Below are positions 17,874 through 27,319 of a stretch of DNA of 64,000 nucleotides, piece by piece; position 1 is the first letter of the stretch, and each line of letters starts with the position of its first letter. The stretch is taken from the NCBI RefSeq assembly GCF_034092395.1, contig NZ_CP139301.1, forward strand, positions 1 to 64,000, given 5' to 3'. Origin of the DNA: Prochlorococcus sp. MIT 1307. GTDB lineage: Bacteria; Cyanobacteriota; Cyanobacteriia; PCC-6307; Cyanobiaceae. Under the pieces are notes generated by a model. The model saw nothing but the letters and a program-made list of their open reading frames with translations. It did not search any database and was not told the DNA's origin. A program made the position numbers and the translations under genes.

Positions 17874-19832
17874 TTTTGCTCCAAACCGGGTGCGTAAGGA
17901 CTTTAGTAGCTGTCCCATATCCATTAGTCCTGCGGCATTACTGGCATATATATCTATATTCAATGAGTCGTTCGCCAGCCATCGCAATGACAAAGTACCA
18001 TTGGTTTGGCTCTTGTCAGAGAGGACAAAGTTTCCTTCGGGAATCAGCTGAAAGTTTTTGCTTAGTTGAACATTCGCACTCATTCCTATACCCCAGGGAT
18101 TACTAATTCCGCTCCATGCTCCCTTGGTGTTGAGATTTAATGCTAACCAGTTGTTGGCTTCCCAGGTTTGAATTGATTCAGCAAAAACATATCCCTGATT
18201 ACTAGCAGGGTCCTTATTTCGCCCTAAAGTAACCCTTCCTGCTACCCATAAAGGCGCTCCTCGCAGAGGAGATAAGGAAACAGCTTTTCCACCAATACGC
18301 CAATTCCATCCTTTGTCAGTTGCATACGTTGTGGCCAGATCATTTGTCTGAGGAACGTTATTAAACCATCCGACATTTGTTAGTTGTAGTTGAAAGATAT
18401 TTGAAATAGAACTTCTAATAGAGCCAAAAAAGTTCTCTTCATTATCGACATTGGCCCATAGTTGAGTAGTGCCATCAGGCGGGACAAGAGCTGTATTTAC
18501 AGTTACACCACCTGAAGCAAGAGAAAGTTGGCGACGACTTAATTCGTTTTGTGGTGTATCGGGTGCGTCGTAGGTGTAATGAAAGCGAGCGGAGTACCCA
18601 AGGCGGTTGGATGATGGCAATGTTAGTAACGCCGTTGCAGGAGTAGCACCCCAGCCATTAGTTAGTGTTCCCTCCAAACTAATCCTTGGATTGAGATTCC
18701 ATGCAAGACCTCCGCTATAGATGGGGACTCTTTTGAAGTTGAGGTTGGAATCAAAACTGTTCGTACCAGGGCCAAAAGGCATTAAGGCCGAGCTAAAAAG
18801 CCCTATCTCTGGTATTGGTTGCCAAAGCCCACCACCTGCAAGCCATACATTATTCCCATAAAACTCACCTGCCCCTCCTTGCCCGTCTCCTTGAGTCGCA
18901 GGAAGGAAACTTACACCAGGGGTAATTGTGGTTTGCCATTTTGCTGAGCTGTTCCATGTAAGTGGAAGAGCTACTGACCCAACAAGATTTCGAGTGAAAA
19001 CAAGTTTTCCTGAATCGTTGAAAATGTTAGGACTTGCGCCATCTTGCCCTTTGCTGCCTCCACTACCTACCTCCCAGGCTTCAATAGAACCAATAAATGC
19101 CAACTTCCTCCCTCGTACATTGTTTTGGTTAGATTGAAAGGCATTGCTATTAATGAAGTTCCATTGAAAAGCCGCTCCATAACTCCTCCAAAAGTTACCT
19201 GGGAGCTTTGCACGATTAACTATTGATGAATAGAGTGGGTCATCAGCTTCAGAAACAAAGCCTGATATTTGTAGCCTTTCAGACACCCCATAATCGACTC
19301 GAGCCGCGTAATTTTGATTGCCTGTACCGCCTGCCTCGCCTCCTGTAAATGGTGAAATTTGATAAGCACTAAAACGTGCTCCTTCCATCTCAGTTACTTG
19401 ATTAGCAGTTGGTACTGCCATCCCAAGGCGAAGAGGAGGTAAATAGTCTTCAGGGCGAGGCTTTATTGCATTGAGCATGGCTTGTGCTTCTTCAAAACTT
19501 TTAGGAGATTTTGATTTTATTTTTGTTGGGAAGGGGAGTTTGGAATTAGGAAGAACTTTCCAAATGAGGTTTTTTTTAGGAGAGCTTCCTTTGAGTGAAA
19601 TTGGGGTCCAAAGAAGGGATGAATTTTTCTTAGTCAACAACTTTGAATTTACAGTTGAATTTTGAGCTTTATTTTTTGAATCTTTAAGTTTTGATTGTTG
19701 AGCATCGTTTCCTAGATGTTGCTCTAATGAGAATGGTGACCAAATTTCTTCGGCATTTGCTATTTGAGTGTGGAGGATTTGAAGAAGCAAGAGGGACTTC
19801 AGACACCTTCTTTTTAGTAGTAAGATATTCAT
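17856..19832 (-). CDS. Outer-membrane beta-barrel protein, unknown substrate
   Basis: The protein has 658 residues. It starts with a signal peptide (LLLLQILHTQIANA, cleavage near residue 27), followed by a Ser/Lys-rich linker to about 110. Long alternating, aromatic- and Gly-rich strands follow (NYAARVDYGVSERL, ISLEGTLTNGW), and it ends in Phe (KLSLMF), the usual outer-membrane insertion signal. This describes a barrel of roughly 20 strands. I do not recognise a transport family. It lies 7 bases upstream of the galE stop in the same direction, so galE and this gene may share a transcript. A role in surface glycolipid or polysaccharide display is possible but unproven. Confidence 0.78.
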   Translation of the reverse strand: MNILLLKRRCLKSLLLLQILHTQIANAEEIWSPFSLEQHLGNDAQQSKLKDSKNKAQNSTVNSKLLTKKNSSLLWTPISLKGSSPKKNLIWKVLPNSKLPFPTKIKSKSPKSFEEAQAMLNAIKPRPEDYLPPLRLGMAVPTANQVTEMEGARFSAYQISPFTGGEAGGTGNQNYAARVDYGVSERLQISGFVSEADDPLYSSIVNRAKLPGNFWRSYGAAFQWNFINSNAFQSNQNNVRGRKLAFIGSIEAWEVGSGGSKGQDGASPNIFNDSGKLVFTRNLVGSVALPLTWNSSAKWQTTITPGVSFLPATQGDGQGGAGEFYGNNVWLAGGGLWQPIPEIGLFSSALMPFGPGTNSFDSNLNFKRVPIYSGGLAWNLNPRISLEGTLTNGWGATPATALLTLPSSNRLGYSARFHYTYDAPDTPQNELSRRQLSLASGGVTVNTALVPPDGTTQLWANVDNEENFFGSIRSSISNIFQLQLTNVGWFNNVPQTNDLATTYATDKGWNWRIGGKAVSLSPLRGAPLWVAGRVTLGRNKDPASNQGYVFAESIQTWEANNWLALNLNTKGAWSGISNPWGIGMSANVQLSKNFQLIPEGNFVLSDKSQTNGTLSLRWLANDSLNIDIYASNAAGLMDMGQLLKSLRTRFGAKLSLMF

Positions 19833-19839
19833 TTAATCT

Positions 19840-20895
19840 TTAAGACCGAAAGCCATTTGGATTTGAAGATTGCCAATTCCAACTATCTTTGCAACTTTCA
19901 AATAGAGATTTAGAGGTTTTCCATTTCAAAGTTTTTAGAGCTTTTGAAGGATCCGCAACTGAAATTGCAGTGTCTCCTTTTCGACGCCCTATTATCTCGT
20001 AGGGGATGCTTTTTCCTGTAGCCTTTTCAAATGAATTGACTACCTCAAGCACAGAATAGCCTTCTCCAGTTCCAAGATTTAAAGTGAGATGCTTGTGCTC
20101 TTTTTTTAGTAGAGAATTAAGAGCTGCGCTATGTCCCCTGGCGAGGTCCATAACATGTATATAGTCACGAATGCATGTTCCATCAATTGTGGGCCAATCA
20201 TTCCCATATATTCTTAAAACTTTTCGGCTCCCACTAGCTACTTGGCTGATAATTGGGAAGAGGTTGTTGGGCGTTTCTTTTGGATCTTCTCCAATTAGCC
20301 CGCTTGGATGTGCCCCTATAGGATTGAAATAACGTAGGCATGCAATGTGCCACTCGGCATCCATCTTGGATATATCTGAGAGCATTTTTTCAACTGCTGC
20401 TTTGGTGTTGCCATAGGGATTAATTGGCTGAATAGTTGCAGTTTCTGGAATTGGTATTGACTTTGGCTGGCCGTAAAGAGTTGCACTACTACTAAAAATT
20501 AGATTTCTGCAGTTATATTCATGCATCGTTGAAAGAAGGCAAGATGTTCCGTTGACGTTTACTTGCCAATAACTAATAGGGTTCTGGAGAGATTCATTAA
20601 CTGATTTGAGTCCTGCAAAGTGGATTACAGCGTCAATTCTTCTGCCTTCTCTAATTGCATCAGAAAAAACCTTCTCTAAGGTTTTTTGGTTACGGATGTC
20701 TCCATGAATTACTTGAAGTCTTTCAATTGACTCTTTTTTTGTTAGCTTGGTAATCTCTTTAACACGTTGAAGTGAGATAGGGGAACTATTTACAAATGAG
20801 TCAATGATTACAAGGTCATATCCCTGTTCAATTAAAACTATGCAGGAGTGGGTTCCTATAAAGCCTGCTCCTCCTGTAATAAGGAGTCTTGCCAT
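19840..20895 (-). CDS. galE: UDP-glucose 4-epimerase
   Basis: This 351-residue short-chain dehydrogenase/reductase interconverts UDP-glucose and UDP-galactose. The NAD loop GGAGFIGTH is at 8-16, the catalytic serine is in SSSATLYG at 135-142, and Tyr161/Lys165 form the YxxxK pair in PYGNTK. The C-terminal GalE region has LNLGTGEGYSVLEV and the RRKGDT motif that binds the nucleotide. It supplies UDP-galactose for galactolipids and wall sugars. The position behind a cluster with two glycosyltransferases fits a donor-supply role. It diverges from hisS across 250 bases. Confidence 0.95.
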   Translation of the reverse strand: MARLLITGGAGFIGTHSCIVLIEQGYDLVIIDSFVNSSPISLQRVKEITKLTKKESIERLQVIHGDIRNQKTLEKVFSDAIREGRRIDAVIHFAGLKSVNESLQNPISYWQVNVNGTSCLLSTMHEYNCRNLIFSSSATLYGQPKSIPIPETATIQPINPYGNTKAAVEKMLSDISKMDAEWHIACLRYFNPIGAHPSGLIGEDPKETPNNLFPIISQVASGSRKVLRIYGNDWPTIDGTCIRDYIHVMDLARGHSAALNSLLKKEHKHLTLNLGTGEGYSVLEVVNSFEKATGKSIPYEIIGRRKGDTAISVADPSKALKTLKWKTSKSLFESCKDSWNWQSSNPNGFRS

Positions 20896-21148
20896 TTTAT
20901 TAGAACTTGATCTTTAAGCCAAAAGAACACATCTCAAAAGCTTGGTCTAAAAAGACAACTATTTTGAGATCTGGTAATTGGTTTTGTGTCAATTCCCCTA
21001 ATGGATTTTATTTATATAAACAGACAGTATTAGAGTATTGAGATTATATATTGATTTGTGGTCGGGGGAATAATTGGAACATACATAGTTTGATTAGTGG
21101 CTAACCATTATTTCTATAAGGCAAAATAAATTTGTACGTATTTCTCTC

Positions 21149-22420
21149 GTGAATCAGCTTCAGAGTCTAAGGGGTATGGTTGATATCCTTCCAATGCAGA
21201 TACAGCATTGGCAAGCAGTTGAATTGGTTGCTCGCGAGCAGTTCCATAGGGCTGGCTTTAAGGAGATCCGAACACCTCTTTTAGAAGTTACGGAACTCTT
21301 CTCTAGAAGTATTGGTGAGGCTACTGATGTAGTTGGTAAGGAAATGTATACCTTTTCTGATCGAGGAAATAGATCCTGCACATTAAGGCCAGAAGGTACG
21401 GCCTCAGTGGTAAGGGCAGTTGTAGAACATGGCCTCTTATCTAAAGGCCTGCAAAGATTCTGGTATGGCGGACCAATGTTCCGTTATGAAAGACCACAGG
21501 CTGGTCGTCAGCGTCAATTCCATCAAATTGGAGTGGAATGCTTAGGAATTGATTCACCAAGGTGTGATGTTGAAGTGATTGCAATGGCATGGGATCTATT
21601 GCATTCGTTAGGGTTGAATGATCTAGTCCTAGAGCTCAACTCTCTTGGTACACCTGAGGATCGTAAAAAATATCGTGTTCAATTATTGGATTGGCTACAC
21701 GATCGACGTGATCAGCTTGACGTTGATTCTCAAAAACGGTTGCAAACTAATCCACTGCGGATACTGGACAGTAAAGATCCAAAAACTTGCTCACTTTTGA
21801 AAGATGCACCTTTGTTGGAAGACTCTTTGTGCAATGAAAGCTCTATTCGCTTTGAGTCTTTAAAGCATACCCTTGAGGTACTTGGAATTCCCTTTGCGCT
21901 GAACCCTCGTTTAGTTCGCGGTCTTGATTACTACTGTCACACGGCTTTTGAAATTACCAGCAGGCATCTAGGCGCCCAAGCTACTGTTTGTGGTGGTGGG
22001 CGTTATGACGGTTTGGTTGAGCAACTTGGCGGGCCTGCAAGTTCTGGTATTGGTTGGGCTATTGGTATGGAGCGCTTAGTTTTACTGCTGGATGATAGTT
22101 TTAAGGCAGCTTCTTCTCCTGATGTTTACTTTGTAAACAAAGGAGAAGAAGCTGAAATCAAGGCATTGGACATTGCTCGAAGACTAAGAGCGGCTGGCTT
22201 GGCCGTAGAATTAGATAGTTCTAGAGCATCTTTTGGAAAGCAATTTAGAAGAGCAGATCGGTGTGGTGCTAAATGGGCAATTATTTTGGGTGATGATGAG
22301 ATGAGTAATGGAGAGGTGCGGCTTAAAAAACTTCACTCCACTAATGATCCTTCTATTGTCAAAGAGTTAGTCACTTCTTCTTCTGATCTGGATGGGCTAT
22401 TGGCTTTTTTACGTAGTTAA
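21149..22420 (+). CDS. hisS: Histidyl-tRNA synthetase
   Basis: This 423-residue class II synthetase charges tRNA-His in the cytoplasm. Motif 2 is seen as [13 protein letters not shown], followed by the [17 protein letters not shown] loop. The His-specific motif is [14 protein letters not shown] and motif 3 is [11 protein letters not shown]. The anticodon-binding domain fills the last 90 residues. The length is normal. The start is GTG at 21149, which gives the family's usual N-terminus (LRGMVDILP follows). The UDP-glucose dehydrogenase gene begins 21 bases after the stop, so the two may be co-transcribed. Confidence 0.98.
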   Translation: MNQLQSLRGMVDILPMQIQHWQAVELVAREQFHRAGFKEIRTPLLEVTELFSRSIGEATDVVGKEMYTFSDRGNRSCTLRPEGTASVVRAVVEHGLLSKGLQRFWYGGPMFRYERPQAGRQRQFHQIGVECLGIDSPRCDVEVIAMAWDLLHSLGLNDLVLELNSLGTPEDRKKYRVQLLDWLHDRRDQLDVDSQKRLQTNPLRILDSKDPKTCSLLKDAPLLEDSLCNESSIRFESLKHTLEVLGIPFALNPRLVRGLDYYCHTAFEITSRHLGAQATVCGGGRYDGLVEQLGGPASSGIGWAIGMERLVLLLDDSFKAASSPDVYFVNKGEEAEIKALDIARRLRAAGLAVELDSSRASFGKQFRRADRCGAKWAIILGDDEMSNGEVRLKKLHSTNDPSIVKELVTSSSDLDGLLAFLRS

Positions 22421-22441
22421 TTCTCTGATTAACCTGAAGCG

Positions 22442-23866
22442 ATGATGATTTCTCCTGCTAAGTCTATTTGTTGTATTGGTGCCGGCTATGTCGGTGGGCC
22501 AACTATGGCCGTAATTGCCGACCGATGTCCTGATATAGAAGTGACAGTTGTTGACCTTAATGAGGATCGAATTACAGCTTGGAATGATCCTGATCTAACG
22601 AAACTGCCAATTTATGAGCCAGGCCTGGATGCTGTTATTGCTAGAGCTCGAGGCCGCAATCTTTTTTTTTCAACCTCGGTTAGTGAAGCTATTTCTTCTG
22701 CAGATATGGTTTTTATCTCGGTTAACACGCCAACTAAAAAGAAAGGTATTGGGGCTGGACAAGCAAGTGATTTGCGATGGGTAGAAGCTTGTGCGAGGCA
22801 AGTGGTGGAATGTGCGAAAGGTCACACTGTAGTTATTGAGAAGAGTACTTTGCCAGTGCGAACAGCTGCCGCGATTAAAGCCATACTCGATATTCCTCAA
22901 CGACAACCTAATAGTGGTGAACCATCTCCAACTTTTTCTGTTCTTTCAAATCCAGAGTTTCTGGCAGAAGGAACGGCGATACGTGATCTTGAACAACCTG
23001 ATCGTGTTCTTATTGGTGGTGAGGACAAAGATGCAGTTGAGGCTTTAGCAGCTATTTATAGCAATTGGGTACCCACAAACAAAATCCTGCGTACCAAATT
23101 ATGGAGTAGTGAACTGTCGAAGCTCACTGCAAACGCTTTTCTTGCTCAACGTATAAGTTCAATTAATTCAGTTGCAGCTTTATGTGAGGCAACTGGTGCT
23201 GATGTCCGTGAAGTAGCACTTGCCATTGGAACGGATAGGCGAATTGGTTCTGAATTCCTGCATGCTGGCCCTGGATTTGGAGGTAGTTGTTTCAAGAAAG
23301 ACATCTTGAACCTGGTCTACTTGTGTCACCATTTCAATTTGCCAGAGGTCGCTAATTATTGGAATCAAGTTGTAGCGCTTAATGCCTGGCAGCAAAACCG
23401 CATCGCTGACCTCGTAGTCCAAACTTTGTTTGGCACTGTTACGGGAAAAAGATTGGCGATACTCGGATTTGCTTTTAAAGCTGATACGAACGACACGCGA
23501 GAGTCACCTGCTATTCGTATTGCACATGATTTGCTTGAAGAAGGCGCTCAGTTGGCTATACATGATCCGAAAGTTGCCCCTGAGCAGATTTCTGTAGACC
23601 TTCAAAAAAAACCATGTCACCCTCTTTCAGATCTCAAGGGAGAAGGGACGTGGCATTTTTCAACTACTATTGAAGATGCTGTACAAGGCGTAGATGCTGT
23701 TTTGATTCTGACTGAATGGGAGCAATATCGAAATTTAAATTGGCTTAAATTGGCTAGTCTTATGAGAGCACCGGCCTGGGTTTTTGATACACGATCGGTT
23801 GTTACTCCAACTGAGATTGCTGATGCAGGATTAAGGGTCTGGCGTCTCGGAGAAGGATCTGAGTGA
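22442..23866 (+). CDS. UDP-glucose 6-dehydrogenase
   Basis: This 474-residue enzyme oxidises UDP-glucose to UDP-glucuronate with two NAD+. It has the N-terminal Rossmann motif GAGYVGGPT at 13-21, the central motif FLAEGTAIRD and the catalytic Cys283 in GFGGSCFKKD. The style (GYVGGPTMAVIA, VNTPTKKKG) is that of the animal-type UGDH clade, not the shorter E. coli type. UDP-glucuronate is a precursor of acidic polysaccharides and glucuronolipids. A terminator at 23891-23923 closes this unit. Confidence 0.95.
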   Translation: MMISPAKSICCIGAGYVGGPTMAVIADRCPDIEVTVVDLNEDRITAWNDPDLTKLPIYEPGLDAVIARARGRNLFFSTSVSEAISSADMVFISVNTPTKKKGIGAGQASDLRWVEACARQVVECAKGHTVVIEKSTLPVRTAAAIKAILDIPQRQPNSGEPSPTFSVLSNPEFLAEGTAIRDLEQPDRVLIGGEDKDAVEALAAIYSNWVPTNKILRTKLWSSELSKLTANAFLAQRISSINSVAALCEATGADVREVALAIGTDRRIGSEFLHAGPGFGGSCFKKDILNLVYLCHHFNLPEVANYWNQVVALNAWQQNRIADLVVQTLFGTVTGKRLAILGFAFKADTNDTRESPAIRIAHDLLEEGAQLAIHDPKVAPEQISVDLQKKPCHPLSDLKGEGTWHFSTTIEDAVQGVDAVLILTEWEQYRNLNWLKLASLMRAPAWVFDTRSVVTPTEIADAGLRVWRLGEGSE

Positions 23867-23890
23867 AGCATTTGGCAATCCAAAACTTTT

Positions 23891-23923
23891 AACACCCTAA
23901 TAAAAAATATTCGGTGTTTTTTT
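23891..23923 (+). terminator. Rho-independent terminator after UDP-glucose dehydrogenase
   Basis: A 6-bp stem AACACC (23891-23896) and GGTGTT (23913-23918) is followed by a run of T. It sits 25 bases after the stop codon. The loop is long (16 bases) and AT-rich. Confidence 0.6.
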
Positions 23924-24317
23924 ATTAGTAGCTATAGAAATATGGATGACTACCTTATAATCATGATGGCTTGATACGTCCCCTTTTCTTCACTCAATAT
24001 GTGGATGTTCTTCCTGATTTCCTTTTTTCAAACTCGAATTTTAATACCTGAGAATACATCTTGGCACTGAGCGTTTAATTTCGATGAGCATTTGTACTTT
24101 TTATAAGTTTTGCCATCAAATTTAGGATTTGCTTGCGTTTATCCTTTCATTGGCTAGAAACTACTAATTGCCGCTGAAAAAATAAGAAGTATTAAACTTA
24201 AAGGGAATCTAGTTGCCTTTTTGCATAGTTAAAAATCAACCAACAGTTTTCCAAAGGTACTAAATGTATACTTTCATCTAGATGCCCTAGCACTTAGTTA
24301 ACTTAGAATTACTCCTC
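23924..24317. other. Gene-free AT-rich spacer
   Basis: Both strands are broken by frequent stops and the longest readable frames are under about 25 codons. I see no RNA gene. The 3' end presumably holds the promoter of the small gene at 24318. Confidence 0.5.
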
Positions 24318-24575
24318 ATGACTATTATTCCTGCTCTGTTTGTTATCATTGTAATTGGTATTATTTTACTTGAGCGTTATAAAAAACTTAGACCAAGTCC
24401 GATAAAGTTAAGAAAGAAGTTCTCAAACATTACTGCTTGGATGGAGATGTCACGAGAAGAAAGGCATGCTTGGGATGAAAAACATAAAAAGACTTCGATG
24501 GAAAAGAAGAAAATGCTTTTAGGTCAAATCAGGAAAGAATATGTAGCTTTAAGTAAAAGAAAATCAATGAGTTGA
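24318..24575 (+). CDS. Small one-helix membrane protein with basic tail
   Basis: The 85 residues comprise a hydrophobic helix at 3-18 and then a strongly basic, probably helical tail rich in Lys, Arg and Met. The tail contains WMEMSREERHAWDEKHKK. This layout suggests an inner-membrane anchor with a cytoplasmic basic domain that could touch nucleic acid or lipid head groups. I do not recognise a family. It stands alone between gene-free spacers. Confidence 0.65.
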   Translation: MTIIPALFVIIVIGIILLERYKKLRPSPIKLRKKFSNITAWMEMSREERHAWDEKHKKTSMEKKKMLLGQIRKEYVALSKRKSMS

Positions 24576-24774
24576 TGAATTTTGCGAGGTAATTCTATTT
24601 GCAACCCTTGCTTTAATAAATAAATTTGAAGCTATTTATATTTTCTTGCGAATTTATGAGATAGATTCTCCACTCTTTTTGGAAGCTACTATTTATATGC
24701 CTACGAAAACAAAATCTAGCCAATGAGTTTTAATCATGCCATGCAGATTTCGCTGTTAAATATTAATAAATTCA

Positions 24775-24810
24775 AAACCAGTATCTCGCCTTAAGGTGAG
24801 ATACTGGTTT
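24775..24810. repeat. 36-bp near-perfect palindrome
   Basis: The two 18-base halves (24775-24792 and 24793-24810) are reverse complements except for one position that can pair G-U, with no free loop. The outer arm reads AAACCAGTATCTC. It lies 64 bases before the TauE-type gene and about 200 bases after the previous gene. It could be a terminator (it ends GGTTT but lacks a long T run) or an operator. Confidence 0.75.
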
Positions 24811-24873
24811 GATGGCTGAATTCAAAAGGTCATCTATGTCATCAAAGTAATAAGGCTTATTGTCTTTTCAATC

Positions 24874-25647
24874 ATGGGCATTGAAGAGCTTGTAAAACAG
24901 TTAACTCTTCTTTTCATAGCCTTTGGGGCTAATTTTCTTTCGGCTTTCGCTGGAGGCGGAGCAGGTCTTGTTCAATTGCCAGCTTTAATTCTTATAGGCC
25001 TTCCTTTTTCAACGGCCCTGGCTACGCACAAATTGGCAAGTGTTGCACTGGGCTTAGGAGCAGGTCTTCGTCATGCACAAGAAAAAAATCTCAAAAATTA
25101 CTTGATCATTTTGATCCTTGGTTTTGGCCTCCCAGGTGTTTGGCTAGGTGCACGTATAGCACTAGCTATACCTTCCCAGTTAGGGACTATTATTCTTGGC
25201 TTTTTTACATTTGGAATTGGTATTTATTCAATAAAAAGCCCTGATCTTGGATTGAACAGTCAACTCATACGAATTAGCAGCTTTAAATTTCTGATAGGCG
25301 GAGGAGGGTTGTTTTTGATTGGAATTCTCAATGGCTCTCTTTCTTCAGGGACTGGCCTATTGGTGACTCTATGGCTCGTGAGATGGTTTGGATTGTCTTA
25401 TTCCCAAGCAGTTGGTTATACACTCATTTTGGTCGGCCTTTTTTGGAATGGAACTGGTGCTTTTGTCCTTGGGGTGAAAGGGGATATTCAATGGGAATGG
25501 CTGCCAATGTTGATTGTCGGTTCGTTTCTTGGAGGGTACGCCGGCGCTCAAGTGTCTATATCTAAAGGAAATCAAGTTGTTAAGGGTGCTTTTGAGACTC
25601 TCTCTCTCCTAATGGGAGCCTCTCTCTTGATGCGTGGGATGCTATGA
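24874..25647 (+). CDS. TauE/SafE-family anion exporter
   Basis: This 257-residue integral membrane protein has about eight helices. It has the two-fold TauE/SafE pattern: a first repeat with LSAFAGGGAGLVQLPALIL and a second with NGSLSSGTGLLVTLWLV, each with the Gly-rich half-helix typical of the family. These proteins move sulfite, sulfoacetate or other organosulfur anions across the inner membrane. Helices end with GGYAGAQVSI. The substrate is not readable. No sulfur gene is next to it. Confidence 0.88.
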   Translation: MGIEELVKQLTLLFIAFGANFLSAFAGGGAGLVQLPALILIGLPFSTALATHKLASVALGLGAGLRHAQEKNLKNYLIILILGFGLPGVWLGARIALAIPSQLGTIILGFFTFGIGIYSIKSPDLGLNSQLIRISSFKFLIGGGGLFLIGILNGSLSSGTGLLVTLWLVRWFGLSYSQAVGYTLILVGLFWNGTGAFVLGVKGDIQWEWLPMLIVGSFLGGYAGAQVSISKGNQVVKGAFETLSLLMGASLLMRGML

Positions 25648-25774
25648 GACTCTTTATTTCGTTGATCAACGAAGGTGGGAGTTTACAAAGCCGTTAATTT
25701 TTTAGTGATTATGAACTTGTTGAGTGGTTTATGATTCAAGCTCGTTTAAGTAAAGGAAGCCCCTCCTCAAAGCA

Positions 25775-25957
25775 ATGTCTCTAACCCCTTTGTTTGCCAT
25801 TTATGGACAACCAGGCGTCCCAATGGACTTTTTGCTCCTGACCTTTTTCCATGCTTTGTTCGTAATTCCATTTCATATAGTCCTTTTTCGCTGGAGAGCC
25901 AACAGTGGCTACACCAGTTTTTATGCCAAGGATTATTATGTTGTGAAAGATGCTTGA
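25775..25957 (+). CDS. Small membrane protein, unknown
   Basis: The protein has 60 residues with one hydrophobic helix at about 18-38 (FLLLTFFHALFVIPFHIVLF) and a polar, Tyr-rich end. A strong hairpin terminator stands 24 bases after the stop in the same direction. This favours this frame over an overlapping antisense frame of similar length. No family was recognised. Confidence 0.62.
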   Translation: MSLTPLFAIYGQPGVPMDFLLLTFFHALFVIPFHIVLFRWRANSGYTSFYAKDYYVVKDA

Positions 25958-25981
25958 CCATTAAGTTTGGTATTGCATCTC

Positions 25982-26010
25982 AAAGGACAGGCTTTAAAAC
26001 CTGTCCTTTT
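25982..26010 (+). terminator. Terminator with 10-bp perfect stem
   Basis: The stem AAAGGACAGG (25982-25991) pairs with CCTGTCCTTT (26000-26009) over an 8-base loop and runs into T-rich sequence. It ends the small gene at 25775-25957. Confidence 0.8.
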
Positions 26011-26435
26011 ATTTGAAAATGTAGAACTTCCCAACTATTCGCTTTTGTTTTGACAAATGATTTTTTTGATTTCTCTAGACCTGGACTTGGGAAACCCCTA
26101 AACTAGATTTATACTCAAGTTTATCCTAGGCATTATGATTAATGAATATTGCAGTCAATGCTTTATAAGTGAAATTTGTTTCGGCATCTAATTTTTTGGG
26201 TTTCTAATATAGGGTCTTATTGAATAGATCGACACTATCATAGAAGAATATTGATATATTCCTAGGAAGGTGATTTTTGTATAAACCTTAGAAGGATTAA
26301 CTTGAATCCGAATTCAATATAAATCAAATGCTTTTAAAAAACATTGCAGACATTAGCCTTGATTAATTACTAACTAAGTATTGGAAGAGATCTATATCGT
26401 CATAAAATCATTTACCTGCTTCTCTTTTTTTATGT
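26011..26435. other. Gene-free spacer
   Basis: There is no convincing frame on either strand and no RNA gene that I can recognise. The right end lies behind the PsbN stop codon. Confidence 0.5.
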
Positions 26436-26576
26436 TTAATCATCATCAGCTTCCCATGGGTCTATAAGTTTTTTGGATGGAGGACCAAAAGAAAAATATA
26501 TCCCAATGCCTGTTAGCCCTAAAACACCAATCAAGATTGCAAGTATTAAAGAGAAAGCTGGTGAGGATGTTTCCAT
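26436..26576 (-). CDS. psbN: PsbN, photosystem II biogenesis protein
   Basis: The protein has 46 residues. It starts METSSPAF, has one membrane helix and ends with the PsbN hallmark FGPPSKKLIDPW plus an acidic tail (EADDD). PsbN is a thylakoid one-helix protein needed for repair or assembly of photosystem II and is not a stable subunit. In cyanobacteria psbN usually lies divergently beside psbH, but no psbH frame exists on the + strand to the right. It is therefore displaced, or this is an extra copy. The Trp in DPW, instead of the usual Phe, is a small departure. Confidence 0.85.
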   Translation of the reverse strand: METSSPAFSLILAILIGVLGLTGIGIYFSFGPPSKKLIDPWEADDD

Positions 26577-27043
26577 TAAAGTTTTTTAAGTAGATGAGCC
26601 TTTAAAGCTTGGTTCATATGATGAATATACATAAGTGCTCTTAATTTTAAGCCTCATGCCCAGCCAGGTTTTATTCAGGCCCTATTTGAAAACCTTTTAG
26701 CTCATCCTCCCTGCTTTTTCAGCTACCTTTGAATCGGGCTTTTTCCTGTAGGTGAAGTCTTATGAAGTTTTTGTAGTTGATATAGCTTTTTAGAACGGTG
26801 CGTTTTCCTAAGCATTCAGGAAAAAATTCTTGCTTGAATACTTGGCTTGATTCTCAATGGGGTAGTTGTGCATGTGAATTTGGATGGTTAGGTCTTTTGA
26901 AAGCTTTGCGATGAAATTATTTCTAAATTATTTAAAGAGCCTTTTTGGCTCGTCAACTCTAAGTACTGGAAATATTTCTTTTCCCCCTTTCTGATGAGCT
27001 TGAAAGCTTAGGCTGGGTAAGGTTTGGGAGAAAAACGTTGAAT
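26577..27043. other. Gene-free spacer to the right of psbN
   Basis: I looked for psbH on the + strand and did not find it. A short hairpin GAGCC-TTTTT-GGCTC lies at 26937-26951. Otherwise only broken frames are seen. Confidence 0.5.
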
Positions 27044-27190
27044 GTGTCTCCGTCTTGGCCTCTTATAGGACTAGTACTTATTTTGATAGGCCTTTTGGTC
27101 AAATTTGAAGTCCAGGTGATTGACTCGGACGATCAAGAAGACATCAAAGGCTCAAAGGAAGTTAAGGGACAGAATGGTATCAATAGTTAA
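27044..27190 (+). CDS. Small one-helix protein with acidic tail
   Basis: A 48-codon frame starting with GTG encodes a helix WPLIGLVLILIGLLVKF followed by an acidic and Lys-rich tail (DSDDQEDIKGSKE). A TTG two codons earlier is an alternative start. The hydrophobic-then-polar layout looks coding and is common among tiny picocyanobacterial proteins, but no family is recognised. Confidence 0.5.
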   Translation: MSPSWPLIGLVLILIGLLVKFEVQVIDSDDQEDIKGSKEVKGQNGINS

Positions 27191-27319
27191 GCAGCCTTGG
27201 GATACTAATGATTTTGAAAACCTTCTCCTAATCTTGCGATAGAAGGACTAGAAACATTTGCAATATTTAAGAAGTTGAGTTCAATAATTGACTCGAAGGA
27301 TTTTAGATCTTTTTAAAGA

